DNA from: Porphyrobacter sp. | GTDB taxonomy: Bacteria; Pseudomonadota; Alphaproteobacteria; Sphingomonadales; Sphingomonadaceae | Reading direction: 5' to 3' | Assembly (NCBI GenBank): GCA_017744315.1 | Contig: JAGIBN010000007.1 | Location: 62,001-126,000, forward strand | Length of the DNA stretch: 64,000 bases | The notes under the pieces: generated by a model | What the model was told of the DNA's origin: nothing | Databases searched by the model: none | Seen by the model: only the letters and a program-made list of their open reading frames with translations | Part shown: positions 9,323-18,053 of the stretch, in pieces | Layout of the letters: each line of letters starts with the position of its first letter | How positions within the stretch are numbered: the stretch's first letter is position 1 | Program-made: the position numbers and the translations under genes

Positions 9323-10509
9323 CCGGTGTCTCAAAACGCACGCGTTGCCGCTCATGCTTTGCGCCAGGCCTTCGTGTAGTCGTTGATTTCGGCCTTCAGC
9401 CGCTCGCCGGCTTTTACGCGGCGAGCCCTGAAGATGCGATCAATCACAGGCGCTACCCCTTGTTGCTGGAGGCCTGTCCCGTCTGCGACCTCCTACAGAT
9501 CACCGACCTGCCGCCAATCGAAGAGGTGTTCCACGACGACTATACCTATTCTAGTTCCGAGATTCCGCCACTCGTTGCGCACTTTGCGGACTATTCGCGA
9601 TGGCTGGAAGAGCGCTTTCCCAAGAGTGCGGCGATCTTGGAATTCGGCTGCAACGATGGTGTGCTGCTCAACCAGCTGCGTGAGCGGGGTTACCAGCACC
9701 TTACGGGTGTGGATGCGTCAACCAACATGGTAGCCCGAGCCGCGTCACGCGGTTTCGATGTTATCGAGGGCTTTTTCGGCAGCGGCATTATTGACCGGCT
9801 CGGCAAGCGCGCGCCCTTTGACCTGATCACTTGCTCAAACGTGTTCGCTCATATTGACGACCTACAAGACGTCCTAGGGGCAGCCCACAAGCTGCTTGGA
9901 GAGGGCGGCCAAATGTGCATCGAGGTCCACGACGCTGAAAAGCTAGTTCTCGAGGGGCAGTTTGAGACGATTTATCACGAACATCTTACCTATTTTTCGG
10001 AGGGAAGCCTTCGCACCTGCCTGACGCTCAACGGTTTCGATGTCTCAGAGATCGAGAAGACCCCAATGCACGGTGGAGGATTGCGGGCGCGAGCTCGCAA
10101 GGTACGATTGGAAACTGGTACGATTCAATCGGAACCACGGAGTGCGGTAGAGATCGAAAGGATCGGGAATTCACTGACCGCAAAGGTCAAGCAGTGCCGT
10201 GAAAGGGTCAATGCGCTTCGAGCCCAGTACGGCCCACTCGACGGTTACGGGATGGCCGGTCGCGCCCAGATGTTCTTGGCGATGACTCAAACCGAAAAAG
10301 CTTTCGGCGCGTTCTTTGACGACGCGCAAATTCGGCAGAATCGATACGCGGTTGGCACCGACGAGCGCATTGAGGCCTTTTCGCCGGAACGAGCTGCCAG
10401 GGCCTGCGTGATCCTCGCGTGGAATTATTCCGATGCCATCCTTAAGCGGATCGAGCCCTACTATGAGACGGTGGAGGTCATGTTTCCGGAAATCACAAAG
10501 CTAAAATGA
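9319..10509 (+). CDS. SAM-dependent methyltransferase with N-terminal zinc motif, sugar C-methyltransferase type
   Basis: The N-terminus has paired Cys motifs (CRSC near residue 9, then CPVC near residue 54), as in the putative zinc-binding domain of Methyltransf_13. A class I SAM fold follows with ILEFGCNDGVLL and TGVDAS. The C-terminal third (VILAWNYSDAILKRIEPYY) matches Methyltransf_14. This three-part layout is known from NDP-hexose C-methyltransferases such as TylC3 and NovU, which act on 4-keto sugars. The product could therefore be a C-methylated sugar in the polysaccharide, but the substrate is unproven. It lies between a glycosyltransferase (GTGA overlap) and an RmlD-like gene (ATGA overlap). 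Confidence 0.85.
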   Translation: MTGVSKRTRCRSCFAPGLRVVVDFGLQPLAGFYAASPEDAINHRRYPLLLEACPVCDLLQITDLPPIEEVFHDDYTYSSSEIPPLVAHFADYSRWLEERFPKSAAILEFGCNDGVLLNQLRERGYQHLTGVDASTNMVARAASRGFDVIEGFFGSGIIDRLGKRAPFDLITCSNVFAHIDDLQDVLGAAHKLLGEGGQMCIEVHDAEKLVLEGQFETIYHEHLTYFSEGSLRTCLTLNGFDVSEIEKTPMHGGGLRARARKVRLETGTIQSEPRSAVEIERIGNSLTAKVKQCRERVNALRAQYGPLDGYGMAGRAQMFLAMTQTEKAFGAFFDDAQIRQNRYAVGTDERIEAFSPERAARACVILAWNYSDAILKRIEPYYETVEVMFPEITKLK

Positions 10510-11255
10510 GGCGTGTCGTCATCGGCAAGCGCAATCGAGTGCTCGCGACGGGCGATACCCGCTTCGTATCCGGGAGCGAACTTATCGCAAATTTTGCAGA
10601 GTACCAGCAAGACTTCGAAAGTGCTCAGGCGATTGTCTGGGCTTGGTACGCACTCGATGACAGCGGGCGTCCGGATATTTCGGCAACGCTACGCGGTACC
10701 GAGACGATTCTCGCTAAACTCCACTCCTTCAGTATGCCCCGCATATTCCTGAGTACCGACGCCGTATTTTCGGGCCAGGAAGGAGCTTACGGCGAAGACG
10801 ACACTCCGGACCCTCAAACTGCTTATGCTCGCGTGAAGCACTCGCAGGAAAGTCTCATGTCCGGCTTCACGCGTCTTCGCTTCACCACTTTTGGCCCCTC
10901 TTTCAGCGTCTCGCGCCCCCTCCTCCTTGAAATGGTATCTGGAGGCACTCTCACTGTGGGTCGCCCGCATCAGTACTTTAGTCCGATTTCGACACCCACG
11001 CTGAACAACGCGATAGAAACAATCCTTGCGTCCGGAGCTGAACCGCAACTCTACCACCTTACTAGTGAACCGATCAGCAAGTCCGCTTGCTGCATACGCC
11101 TATCAAAGGCAATCGGAGTGCCTCCACCGAAATTGGACACCATTGATGAGACGGCTCTCAACCTATCGCTGACCTCTCGCACTCACAACTATTCGCTTTC
11201 TGATGAGATCACTCTTGCCGTAGGTGCATGGCGCTCTCAGAGAGCCAATCGCTGA
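10506..11255 (+). CDS. RmlD-like NAD-dependent sugar reductase or epimerase, atypical N-terminus
   Basis: A 249-residue protein whose middle resembles RmlD-type SDR proteins: FLSTDAVFSG, then TAYARVKHSQE with the Tyr-xxx-Lys pair. The usual glycine-rich GxxGxxG at the N-terminus is absent, since the protein begins MRRVVIGKRNRVLATGD. It may have lost cofactor binding or may use a modified site. It overlaps the methyltransferase stop by ATGA. If active, it could reduce the keto sugar made by the CapE-like enzyme, as WbvR does in UDP-L-RhaNAc synthesis. That role is inference only. Confidence 0.6.
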   Translation: MRRVVIGKRNRVLATGDTRFVSGSELIANFAEYQQDFESAQAIVWAWYALDDSGRPDISATLRGTETILAKLHSFSMPRIFLSTDAVFSGQEGAYGEDDTPDPQTAYARVKHSQESLMSGFTRLRFTTFGPSFSVSRPLLLEMVSGGTLTVGRPHQYFSPISTPTLNNAIETILASGAEPQLYHLTSEPISKSACCIRLSKAIGVPPPKLDTIDETALNLSLTSRTHNYSLSDEITLAVGAWRSQRANR

Positions 11256-11269
11256 GATCTTCTTTTTTT
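11230..11269 (+). terminator. Possible rho-independent terminator after the glycosylation run
   Basis: The arms GGCGCTCT and AGAGAGCC (one mismatch) overlap the last codons of the RmlD-like gene. A run of seven T follows at 11263–11269. The arms nearly touch and the T-run is 16 bases away, so the hairpin is not ideal. The position at the end of a long co-directional gene set supports termination here. Confidence 0.3.
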
Positions 11270-11375
11270 AGATTAGTCATCAATGGGATGCATGGCGATC
11301 AACGGCACCGACCGTGTTTAGAACAACCTGGAGGGAAAGCGGGAAGCCAGAAGTTCGGAATCCTCTTTTGGGACA

Positions 11376-13229
11376 ATGAATTTGACCAGCACCACACGCC
11401 GCCAGTTAATCGCCGCCGTTCCGGCGGTTACAGCAGCTGCAACCATCTCTGCAAACCTCAGAGCGGCCGCCAGCCCAACGTACCCCAATACGCCCGCCGG
11501 TCTCGCCGGCTCGATTCCGGGCCAAGCGTTTGCGGTCGACAATGACGATGGAACGGTCACGGTGTACGTCAATAAGGGTGGCGACGCGGTTGCTCAGTTC
11601 ACGTTGACGACCACCGCGGCATTGTCTGCGGCGGATGGCGCCGGGAAGATCGGCTTCACGCCTGACGGACGAGGCGCCACAACCAGGCCGACGGATGCGG
11701 CCATTCGGGATCTGGGACAAAACCTGAAGAGCTTTGGTGAAGGGGTAGGCACCGGATCAGCCCGCATCGACACTGCTGCCTGGCAGGCTGCATTGGCTTC
11801 ACTTGCTTCGACTGGAAGTCGCAAGCTCATTGTTCCGGTTGGCGAGTACCTTATCGAGGACACGCTTTTGCTCCCGGCTAACCTCAGTTGCATCGAGATT
11901 GTTGGCCAAGGTGGCTACGATGGTATTCGCGGACCGATAAATCAAAGCCTGTTCACATCGTTAAAGTGGGTCGGGCGTCGGGATCCGACGGCCGCTGTGG
12001 TCAGGTTCGACCAATCGTGCGGGTGCGTCTGGCGAGGTATCAGCATCGACTGCAACTACCGCGCCGGATTTGGGCTTCAGTTCATGTCGAGCTCGCACGA
12101 CACCGGAAGCATCAAGAACATCATCGAGCGGTGCAGCATTCACTACGCGCTTCGAGACGGAATCATTGTGGGCGAATGGGGCGATCCGGCAGTTGGCCCG
12201 GGAGCTCGACAGTTCTTCGGCAATCGCTTTAGCGACCTAACATTCTATGGCTGCGGGCAGTCGGCGATCCATATCAACGAATGGAACGCAGATCAGCAGG
12301 TCTTCGACAATGTAATGGTCTATCTGGACGACGCCCCTAGCCCACAACATACCCTCAATGCGTTCTGGTTCGACGCGGGCGGCCAACACAGTCTCCTGCA
12401 AAACTGCCAATCCGGCGGTCTCAGCGTTGTCCCAGGAATTCCTTCCTCAGGATACATGATCCGCAACGAAAAGAGCGATCAATCTATCGGTGGAGCGTTC
12501 GGCCTCACCGTGGTCAATTGTTGGCAAGAAGGCGAAGGCGGGCTTTATTACGGCGTGACAAGCACGAACGACAACAAGGCATTTAAGTTCGAACGCTGCG
12601 CATCATTTACCAATGATAAAACAAACAGATCGGTATATATAGATAAAGGAACTTCATCTCAAATACCTTATACCTTCGATACCTGCACATTTTTTAGTGA
12701 TGTTGAAATTGCTTCAGACACTTTTAGAAAGGAGAGCCTTTCTCTTATAAATTGCATCTTTTCTCCAGGAAAAGGTGTCATTGATTTTGAAGGGAATCTG
12801 ACAACTAACGGACTCTTTGAGAAAGGTCGTTCGCATGAAGATAGCATTGTTCTGCCCCGTTTTGCGGATCTCATCCGAGTAACTCTCAATGAGAATGTCA
12901 ATTCTGTCTTTGCGAATGGTATTAGCAAGAAGGGCGACAAGATCACTTTGCTTGTCACCCAAGACGATAGCGGCAAGCGCACTATCAACTTTGCATCTAG
13001 CGGAAATTTCTCCGATCAACCCACAATACCGCAGCCAAACACTGCACCGAACAGCACGACGGTCTATTCATTCATCTCGGACGGATCGCTTTACTACCTT
13101 GTGGGCATCCAAGGCCTGCTCAGCAGTGCCATCGCCAATCCTGTGGGCGGGACGACCGTCGATGTGGAGGCCCGGCACGCCATTAACCTGATGCTCGCAC
13201 AATTGCGGTTTCGTGACGACTTCGTCTGA
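11376..13229 (+). CDS. Tat-exported right-handed beta-helix protein, pectate-lyase-3-like
   Basis: The 617-residue protein begins with a Tat-type signal (TTRRQLIAAVPAVTAAATIS), so it is probably folded before export. A linker with AVDNDDGTVTVYVNKGGDA leads to a helix entry typical of pectate-lyase superfamily and phage tail-spike proteins: DTAAWQAALAS, IVPVGEYLIEDTLLLPANL, then IVGQGGYDGIRG. Repeated short beta-rungs follow (GSIKNIIERCSIHYALRDGIIVG, split by turns). Polysaccharide loci often carry such lyases or hydrolases to trim or release the polymer, but no catalytic residues can be assigned. Bases 12,600–12,830 are strikingly AT-rich compared with both sides, suggesting a replaced module. 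It could instead be a non-catalytic binding protein. Confidence 0.75.
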   Translation: MNLTSTTRRQLIAAVPAVTAAATISANLRAAASPTYPNTPAGLAGSIPGQAFAVDNDDGTVTVYVNKGGDAVAQFTLTTTAALSAADGAGKIGFTPDGRGATTRPTDAAIRDLGQNLKSFGEGVGTGSARIDTAAWQAALASLASTGSRKLIVPVGEYLIEDTLLLPANLSCIEIVGQGGYDGIRGPINQSLFTSLKWVGRRDPTAAVVRFDQSCGCVWRGISIDCNYRAGFGLQFMSSSHDTGSIKNIIERCSIHYALRDGIIVGEWGDPAVGPGARQFFGNRFSDLTFYGCGQSAIHINEWNADQQVFDNVMVYLDDAPSPQHTLNAFWFDAGGQHSLLQNCQSGGLSVVPGIPSSGYMIRNEKSDQSIGGAFGLTVVNCWQEGEGGLYYGVTSTNDNKAFKFERCASFTNDKTNRSVYIDKGTSSQIPYTFDTCTFFSDVEIASDTFRKESLSLINCIFSPGKGVIDFEGNLTTNGLFEKGRSHEDSIVLPRFADLIRVTLNENVNSVFANGISKKGDKITLLVTQDDSGKRTINFASSGNFSDQPTIPQPNTAPNSTTVYSFISDGSLYYLVGIQGLLSSAIANPVGGTTVDVEARHAINLMLAQLRFRDDFV

Positions 13230-13288
13230 GTTCGATCCTGGTCAAGCAGTCATGGAAATTGCAACCTGACCGTCGCAGAAACCAACCG

Positions 13289-14395
13289 TCAGGTGCGGCG
13301 AGCCCGTTCAGAATAGTTGGATGCCATCCACTTGAGATAGCTGCCGTCCATTGTGGCTCGCCACCAATCTTCATTGGCCAGATACCAACCAAGTGTCTCC
13401 TGGAAGCCTTGCTCAAAGGTCCGAACGGGTTCGTAGCCCAATTCTTCCCTGATTTTGCGTTCGTCGATCGCATAACGCCTGTCATGCCCGAGCCTATCGG
13501 CAATATGAGTCTTAAGGAATTCGGATTTCTTCCCCCGCGCCGCTGGCGCGTCTGGAAAGCGCCGGCCTAACTGCGAGTCGTGCTCAAAGGCCGCATCGAC
13601 TCCGGCGCAGATTGCGTCAATTACTGCAACATTGGGTAACTCCGCGCCCCCGCCGACATTGTAAGTTTCGCCAATTCGGCCTTTCTCGAGAACCAGATCT
13701 ATACCCCGACAATGGTCTTCCACATGGAGCCAGTCTCGTACGTTCATGCCGTCTCCGTAGATTGGCAGATCCTTCCCCGTCAGGCAGTTAATTATGAACA
13801 GGGGGATGAGCTTTTCCGGAAATTGGTAGGGCCCGTAGTTGTTCGAGCAATTTGTCGTCGTAGTCTGCAGACCAAAGGTGTGGTGATAAGCGCGCACAAT
13901 ATGATCGCTTCCGGCTTTGGAAGCTGAATAGGGCGAGTTTGGCGCATAGGCGGTCGTTTCAGAGAATGGCGGATCATTGGGACCGAGACTGCCGTAAACT
14001 TCATCCGTGGAGATATGATGGAACCGATGCGGTTTACCGCTCCCCTTATCCAACCAGACAGACTTCGCCGCCTTCAAGAGACTGTGGGTTCCGCTCAAAT
14101 TGGTTTCAATAAAGGCGTCCGGTCCGTTGATCGATCGATCAACATGGCTCTCTGCTGCAAAGTGTACGATCGTATCGACTTCGTGGTCATGCAGCAGTCG
14201 TTCGACAAGTGAAGTATCTCGAATGTCCCCACGAAAAAATGAAAAATCAGTAAGGCCTGAGAGATTGGCCATGTTTCCCGAATATGTTAAAGCATCCAAA
14301 ATTACCAAACTGTCATTTGGATACTTTTCATTCCAATATCGAACAAAATTTGCCCCAATAAATCCGGCGCCACCTGTGATAAGAAGGTTAGGCAT
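13289..14395 (-). CDS. rmlB: dTDP-glucose 4,6-dehydratase
   Basis: Second step of dTDP-L-rhamnose synthesis: dTDP-glucose to dTDP-4-keto-6-deoxyglucose. The 368-residue protein has ITGGAGFIG at the N-terminus, STDEVYG with the catalytic T130-D131-E132, and PYSASK with Y156 and K160. The start ATG at 14395 shares one base with the rmlD stop (TAATG). An upstream ATG at 14467 exists but would add unconserved residues inside rmlD. It is the last gene of the rmlA–rmlC–rmlD–rmlB run. Confidence 0.97.
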   Translation of the reverse strand: MPNLLITGGAGFIGANFVRYWNEKYPNDSLVILDALTYSGNMANLSGLTDFSFFRGDIRDTSLVERLLHDHEVDTIVHFAAESHVDRSINGPDAFIETNLSGTHSLLKAAKSVWLDKGSGKPHRFHHISTDEVYGSLGPNDPPFSETTAYAPNSPYSASKAGSDHIVRAYHHTFGLQTTTTNCSNNYGPYQFPEKLIPLFIINCLTGKDLPIYGDGMNVRDWLHVEDHCRGIDLVLEKGRIGETYNVGGGAELPNVAVIDAICAGVDAAFEHDSQLGRRFPDAPAARGKKSEFLKTHIADRLGHDRRYAIDERKIREELGYEPVRTFEQGFQETLGWYLANEDWWRATMDGSYLKWMASNYSERARRT

Positions 14396-15252
14396 TACAT
14401 TAACTCTCCAAGCATGGTGCGCAAATTCACTCTCCAATGCTCTGAAGAAGCGCCAAGCACTTTCCAAGTTTGGCTTTTGTCCAGCACCGAAAAAGCGGGT
14501 CGACGAGCGACGGTGGGAAATTGATCAGTTGAGATGGGTTCGACCGTGACACGCCGGTCTAGGATGCCAAGGGCCGAGGCTTCTTCCGCAATCGCCACTG
14601 CAAAATCGTACCAAGAGGCAACGCCGGCGTCAGAAAAATGATAGATGCCTGACAACTGCTTCGCAGATAGCGACCAAAGCGCCTGAGCCAAGGAGCGGGC
14701 GTATGTCGGAGTTCCAATCTGATCAGCGACCACAGAAACGTCGCCTCGCTCACTCATGAGCCGAAGCATGGTCTTCACGAAGTTCGATCCTGCCGCAGCA
14801 TAGACCCAGGAAGTGCGGACGATCAATGCCTCGGGATGTACCGCAACAACAGCCTTTTCCCCATCTAGCTTGGTGCGCCCATAGACTCCCAATGGGGTAG
14901 CGAGATCGTCAGGGCGATAAGGCCGCGATGATGATCCATCAAAAACGAAGTCAGTTGATATGTGAATACAGCGCGCACCGTTTGACCTAGCCGACGCGGC
15001 GATCCAGCCAGGCGCTCTGAAATTGACTTTCTCCGCCAACTCCGCCTCACTTTCTGCCTTATCAACGGCCGTATAAGCCGTTGCATTAATGACCAGATCG
15101 GGCTGGAGTTTTTCGATCAAGAGAGCGACCGAGTCCTCGCAAGTGACGTCGCACGAACGCCGATCGACAGCCTCCAGTTTCACATCGTTAGGCGCACATT
15201 CGACAAGTGCTCTTCCGACCTGTCCATTTGCACCTAGGATCAAAGCCTTCAT
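14395..15252 (-). CDS. rmlD: dTDP-4-dehydrorhamnose reductase
   Basis: Last step of dTDP-L-rhamnose synthesis, NAD(P)H-dependent reduction of the 4-keto group. The 285-residue protein has ILGANGQVGRAL for cofactor binding, HISTDFVFDG, and GVYGRTKLDGE with the Tyr-xxx-Lys pair. The family's usual length is about 290. It overlaps rmlC by 4 bp (ATGA) upstream and rmlB by one base downstream, so the genes are very probably one translationally coupled unit. Confidence 0.96.
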   Translation of the reverse strand: MKALILGANGQVGRALVECAPNDVKLEAVDRRSCDVTCEDSVALLIEKLQPDLVINATAYTAVDKAESEAELAEKVNFRAPGWIAASARSNGARCIHISTDFVFDGSSSRPYRPDDLATPLGVYGRTKLDGEKAVVAVHPEALIVRTSWVYAAAGSNFVKTMLRLMSERGDVSVVADQIGTPTYARSLAQALWSLSAKQLSGIYHFSDAGVASWYDFAVAIAEEASALGILDRRVTVEPISTDQFPTVARRPAFSVLDKSQTWKVLGASSEHWRVNLRTMLGELM

Positions 15253-15794
15253 GAGCTGAGCTCTGCGCGCTCAAGCAGAGATCCTTGAGCGTCTTTAGCC
15301 GATACAGTGGGCGTCAACCCTTCCAACGGCCACTCAATACCCAACGCGGGATCGCACCAGAGAATGCACCGTTCGTCCTCGGGAAAGTAGAAATCGGTGC
15401 ACTTGTACAGAAAATCCGTATTGTCTTCGAGCGCAAGGAACCCGTGAGCAAATCCGGGCGGGATCCAAAGCATACGATTGTTCTGGAGGGACAGCTCCAC
15501 ACCAACCGACCTCCCAAATGTAGCTGACGTTGGTCGGACATCCACGGCCACGTCGTAGGCACGACCGGACACCACCCTTACCAGTTTGCCTTGGGGGCAA
15601 GTCAGCTGGTAGTGTAGTCCACGCAGGACACCGCGCGCGGAGCGACTATGGTTGTCCTGAACGAATTGCGCGTGAATATCCGCTTCAGAAAAAGCGCGCG
15701 CATTCCATGATTCCATGAAAAAGCCACGCTCATCGCCGAAAACTCGAGGCTCGATGATTTTAACATCGGGCAATGTGGTATCGATAACTCTCAA
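15249..15794 (-). CDS. rmlC: dTDP-4-dehydrorhamnose 3,5-epimerase
   Basis: Converts dTDP-4-keto-6-deoxyglucose to dTDP-4-keto-L-rhamnose in the cytoplasm. The 181-residue cupin-fold protein shows [11 protein letters not shown], then [10 protein letters not shown] with the catalytic His, [11 protein letters not shown], and [13 protein letters not shown]. Both ends overlap the neighbouring rml genes by 4 bp. Confidence 0.97.
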   Translation of the reverse strand: MRVIDTTLPDVKIIEPRVFGDERGFFMESWNARAFSEADIHAQFVQDNHSRSARGVLRGLHYQLTCPQGKLVRVVSGRAYDVAVDVRPTSATFGRSVGVELSLQNNRMLWIPPGFAHGFLALEDNTDFLYKCTDFYFPEDERCILWCDPALGIEWPLEGLTPTVSAKDAQGSLLERAELSS

Positions 15795-16672
15795 CGGACA
15801 CGACCAATTTTCAAAATTTCTAACAAGTAGGAGCCATATCCGCTTTTACTCAAGGGCGCCGCCAGTTGCGCAAGCTCCTCATCAGAAATGAACCCCATTC
15901 GCCAGGCTACTTCTTCAGGGCAGCATATTTTGAAGCCCTGCCTTTCCTCGATGATTCGCGTAAACAACGCAGCGTCCAGGAGAGAGGCGTGTGTTCCAGT
16001 ATCAAGCCAAGCGTATCCCGCCCCCATAACCTCGACGTTGAGGGTCCCGGCTTCGAGATAAAGGCGATTGATATCGGTTATTTCGAGTTCGCCGCGTGGA
16101 GATGGCTCAATCTTGTGAGCGTATTCAACAACACTTTCGTCGTAAAAATAGAGACCTGTCACCGCAAAGTTCGACTTTGGATTAGCAGGCTTTTCCTCCA
16201 GGGACTGTGCTCTTCCCTCTGCATCGAAGGAAATCACTCCATAACGCTCCGGATCCGAAACGTGGTAACCGAATACAGTCGCACCCGACTCTCGTTTCTT
16301 CGCACGATTTAGAAGTCCCCGGAGATCGTGGCCGTAAAAGATATTGTCTCCCAAGATCAACGCGCTGGGCCCACCCGCGACAAAATCGGCTCCGATCTGA
16401 AATGCCTGAGCCAAACCGCCGGGGTTCGGCTGCACTGCATAGCTTAGCTCGACCCCCCAGCTCGATCCATCACCGAGCAATCGTTGAAAGGCAGCCTGAT
16501 CATCAGGGGTCGTAATGATCAGTATTTCTCGAATACCAGCCAGCATTAAGACAGAAAGCGGATAGTAGATCATCGGCTTGTCATAAACGGGCATCAACTG
16601 CTTACTGATAACAGTTGTTATCGGATGCAACCGAGTCCCTGCGCCGCCGGCCAGAATAATGCCCTTTGTCAT
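15791..16672 (-). CDS. rmlA: Glucose-1-phosphate thymidylyltransferase
   Basis: Makes dTDP-glucose from dTTP and glucose-1-phosphate, the first step towards dTDP-L-rhamnose. The 293-residue protein has the nucleotidyltransferase signature [40 protein letters not shown] and LDTGTH. The ATG at 16672 ([10 protein letters not shown]) is preferred over an upstream ATG at 16732, because the conserved N-terminus begins there and GGGAAG lies just upstream. It heads the rml run, 112 bases after the repeat-protein gene, so it could share the wza–wzc transcript or use its own promoter. Confidence 0.97.
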   Translation of the reverse strand: MTKGIILAGGAGTRLHPITTVISKQLMPVYDKPMIYYPLSVLMLAGIREILIITTPDDQAAFQRLLGDGSSWGVELSYAVQPNPGGLAQAFQIGADFVAGGPSALILGDNIFYGHDLRGLLNRAKKRESGATVFGYHVSDPERYGVISFDAEGRAQSLEEKPANPKSNFAVTGLYFYDESVVEYAHKIEPSPRGELEITDINRLYLEAGTLNVEVMGAGYAWLDTGTHASLLDAALFTRIIEERQGFKICCPEEVAWRMGFISDEELAQLAAPLSKSGYGSYLLEILKIGRVR

Positions 16673-16784
16673 CCCGACTTCCCGGATGGTAAGATTTCTG
16701 AAGAACAGAGTGATCCAATTGGGATTGGACAAGTCATCGAGGGCCTATCATTCGCAAAATGGGAAGTGCTCGCCGCAGCCGCGT

Positions 16785-18053
16785 CTATTCAAAGCGCAGG
16801 TCGTCAATCCACGGCAAGGGATCGTTCAGCGAACCTTCTCCGGCGATTTGAACGGTGAGCCGTTGAAAGTTGCAGCCGGAAGGAACACTAAACTTGGTCG
16901 ACAAATCCATGGGGCCTGATCCCGCCTTGTCTGGGACTAGCCGAGCAAGAAGCGCCTCCTCGGTTGTCGACGCACATTCGATACGAAGCTCCGGTCGTTC
17001 GAAACGGTCCGTCGGGATATCGCCCATGCGGACCCGAACAGTATGATCGCCCGGCTTGAGATGGACATATTGTCGGGCCACTTCTCCTGAGCGACCATTG
17101 TACGCGGCCAATTTAAGAACAAAGCCATCACGGCCTTGAACTCGTTCCCGCGACGCCCATAGTTCCGATTCCTGGGTTAGCAGCCAGTCAAAAGGACCAC
17201 CGCCCTCCGGTACCTCGAACGCCATTCCTCTAGCCGGCGCTGACAACTCGCTTTTCGCCACGAGCCCGGGTGAACTGTAGACATCCCAGGCAGCAGCGTA
17301 GCGACCTGCGTTCACGAGACGCTGCATGAGTCTATTATAGAATTCTTTATTCTCGGCCTTAGCCGGGTCCATCAGCAATCGGGTGATGCGGGTGGAGAAC
17401 TCCAGATCGGTACCGCTGCTCGCAGCGAATATCGCGAAGGAATCCGACCAATTAGGGCGCTTCGATATCGTTTCTACGACAGCTTCCTCCCCACGAGGGT
17501 CCGAAGCCGCGCTAATCAGCAGCGGAAAGACGCCAGCACGCGAAGTTTCGGAGGTTCTGAGAACGATATCAAGATGCTGCACCAACTGCTCTGGCTCACC
17601 TTGACGACCGTAGTAGTTTACCAGCCACATTTGCGTCATCACATCGCGCCTGGAGAGGCGCTGCGATTGGAGCATGAGGCCTCTGGCCAATTCCTGAGAT
17701 TTCGGAGACCCCGTGTCGAGGCTCTGCGCCAGAACGCGCAAGGCCTCCGGCATGAGCAGGTCTCGCCGAATTGCATCTTCCGCCAACAATTGGGCGGCAG
17801 GTCTAGATTCATTGGAAACGACCAGCTGCGAGCCCAGTTTTGCTCGCGCCCGAGCGTCAAATGGGGCCACCGTCAGCGCGAGCTGCGGGCGCGTTGATCG
17901 AACGGCCCCCGCCAAGGAAACTTGAAAGGCAACGGCGAGCGCAATCAATCCAACCAGCAGGATAAAACCCGTGTTTAGATTGGTTAACGACGCTGCCTGC
18001 CGAACCAAGGCCGCCAAGCGACCTCGATCGTGTTGATCACGCTGCCTTGCCAT
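16785..18053 (-). CDS. One-pass membrane protein with helical repeats, EPS-locus component
   Basis: About 422 residues if it starts at the ATG at 18053; a second ATG at 18083 is also possible. There is one membrane segment near the N-terminus (GFILLVGLIALAVAFQVSL). A helical region then looks TPR-like (LAEDAIRRDLLMPEALRVLA and similar). The C-terminal part is probably beta-rich, with VHLKPGDHTVRVRMGDIP resembling a carbohydrate-binding-like domain. The start overlaps the end of wzc by 17 bases, so it belongs to the export operon. I do not recognise a named family; a scaffold or regulator of polymer export would fit its position. Confidence 0.7.
   Translation of the reverse strand: MARQRDQHDRGRLAALVRQAASLTNLNTGFILLVGLIALAVAFQVSLAGAVRSTRPQLALTVAPFDARARAKLGSQLVVSNESRPAAQLLAEDAIRRDLLMPEALRVLAQSLDTGSPKSQELARGLMLQSQRLSRRDVMTQMWLVNYYGRQGEPEQLVQHLDIVLRTSETSRAGVFPLLISAASDPRGEEAVVETISKRPNWSDSFAIFAASSGTDLEFSTRITRLLMDPAKAENKEFYNRLMQRLVNAGRYAAAWDVYSSPGLVAKSELSAPARGMAFEVPEGGGPFDWLLTQESELWASRERVQGRDGFVLKLAAYNGRSGEVARQYVHLKPGDHTVRVRMGDIPTDRFERPELRIECASTTEEALLARLVPDKAGSGPMDLSTKFSVPSGCNFQRLTVQIAGEGSLNDPLPWIDDLRFE

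Noticed and set aside
13265-13293. Hairpin at the rmlB end (CCTGAC ... GTCAGG)
   Set aside because: Two mismatches in an 11-base stem and no T-run; it overlaps the coding end, so support is weak.
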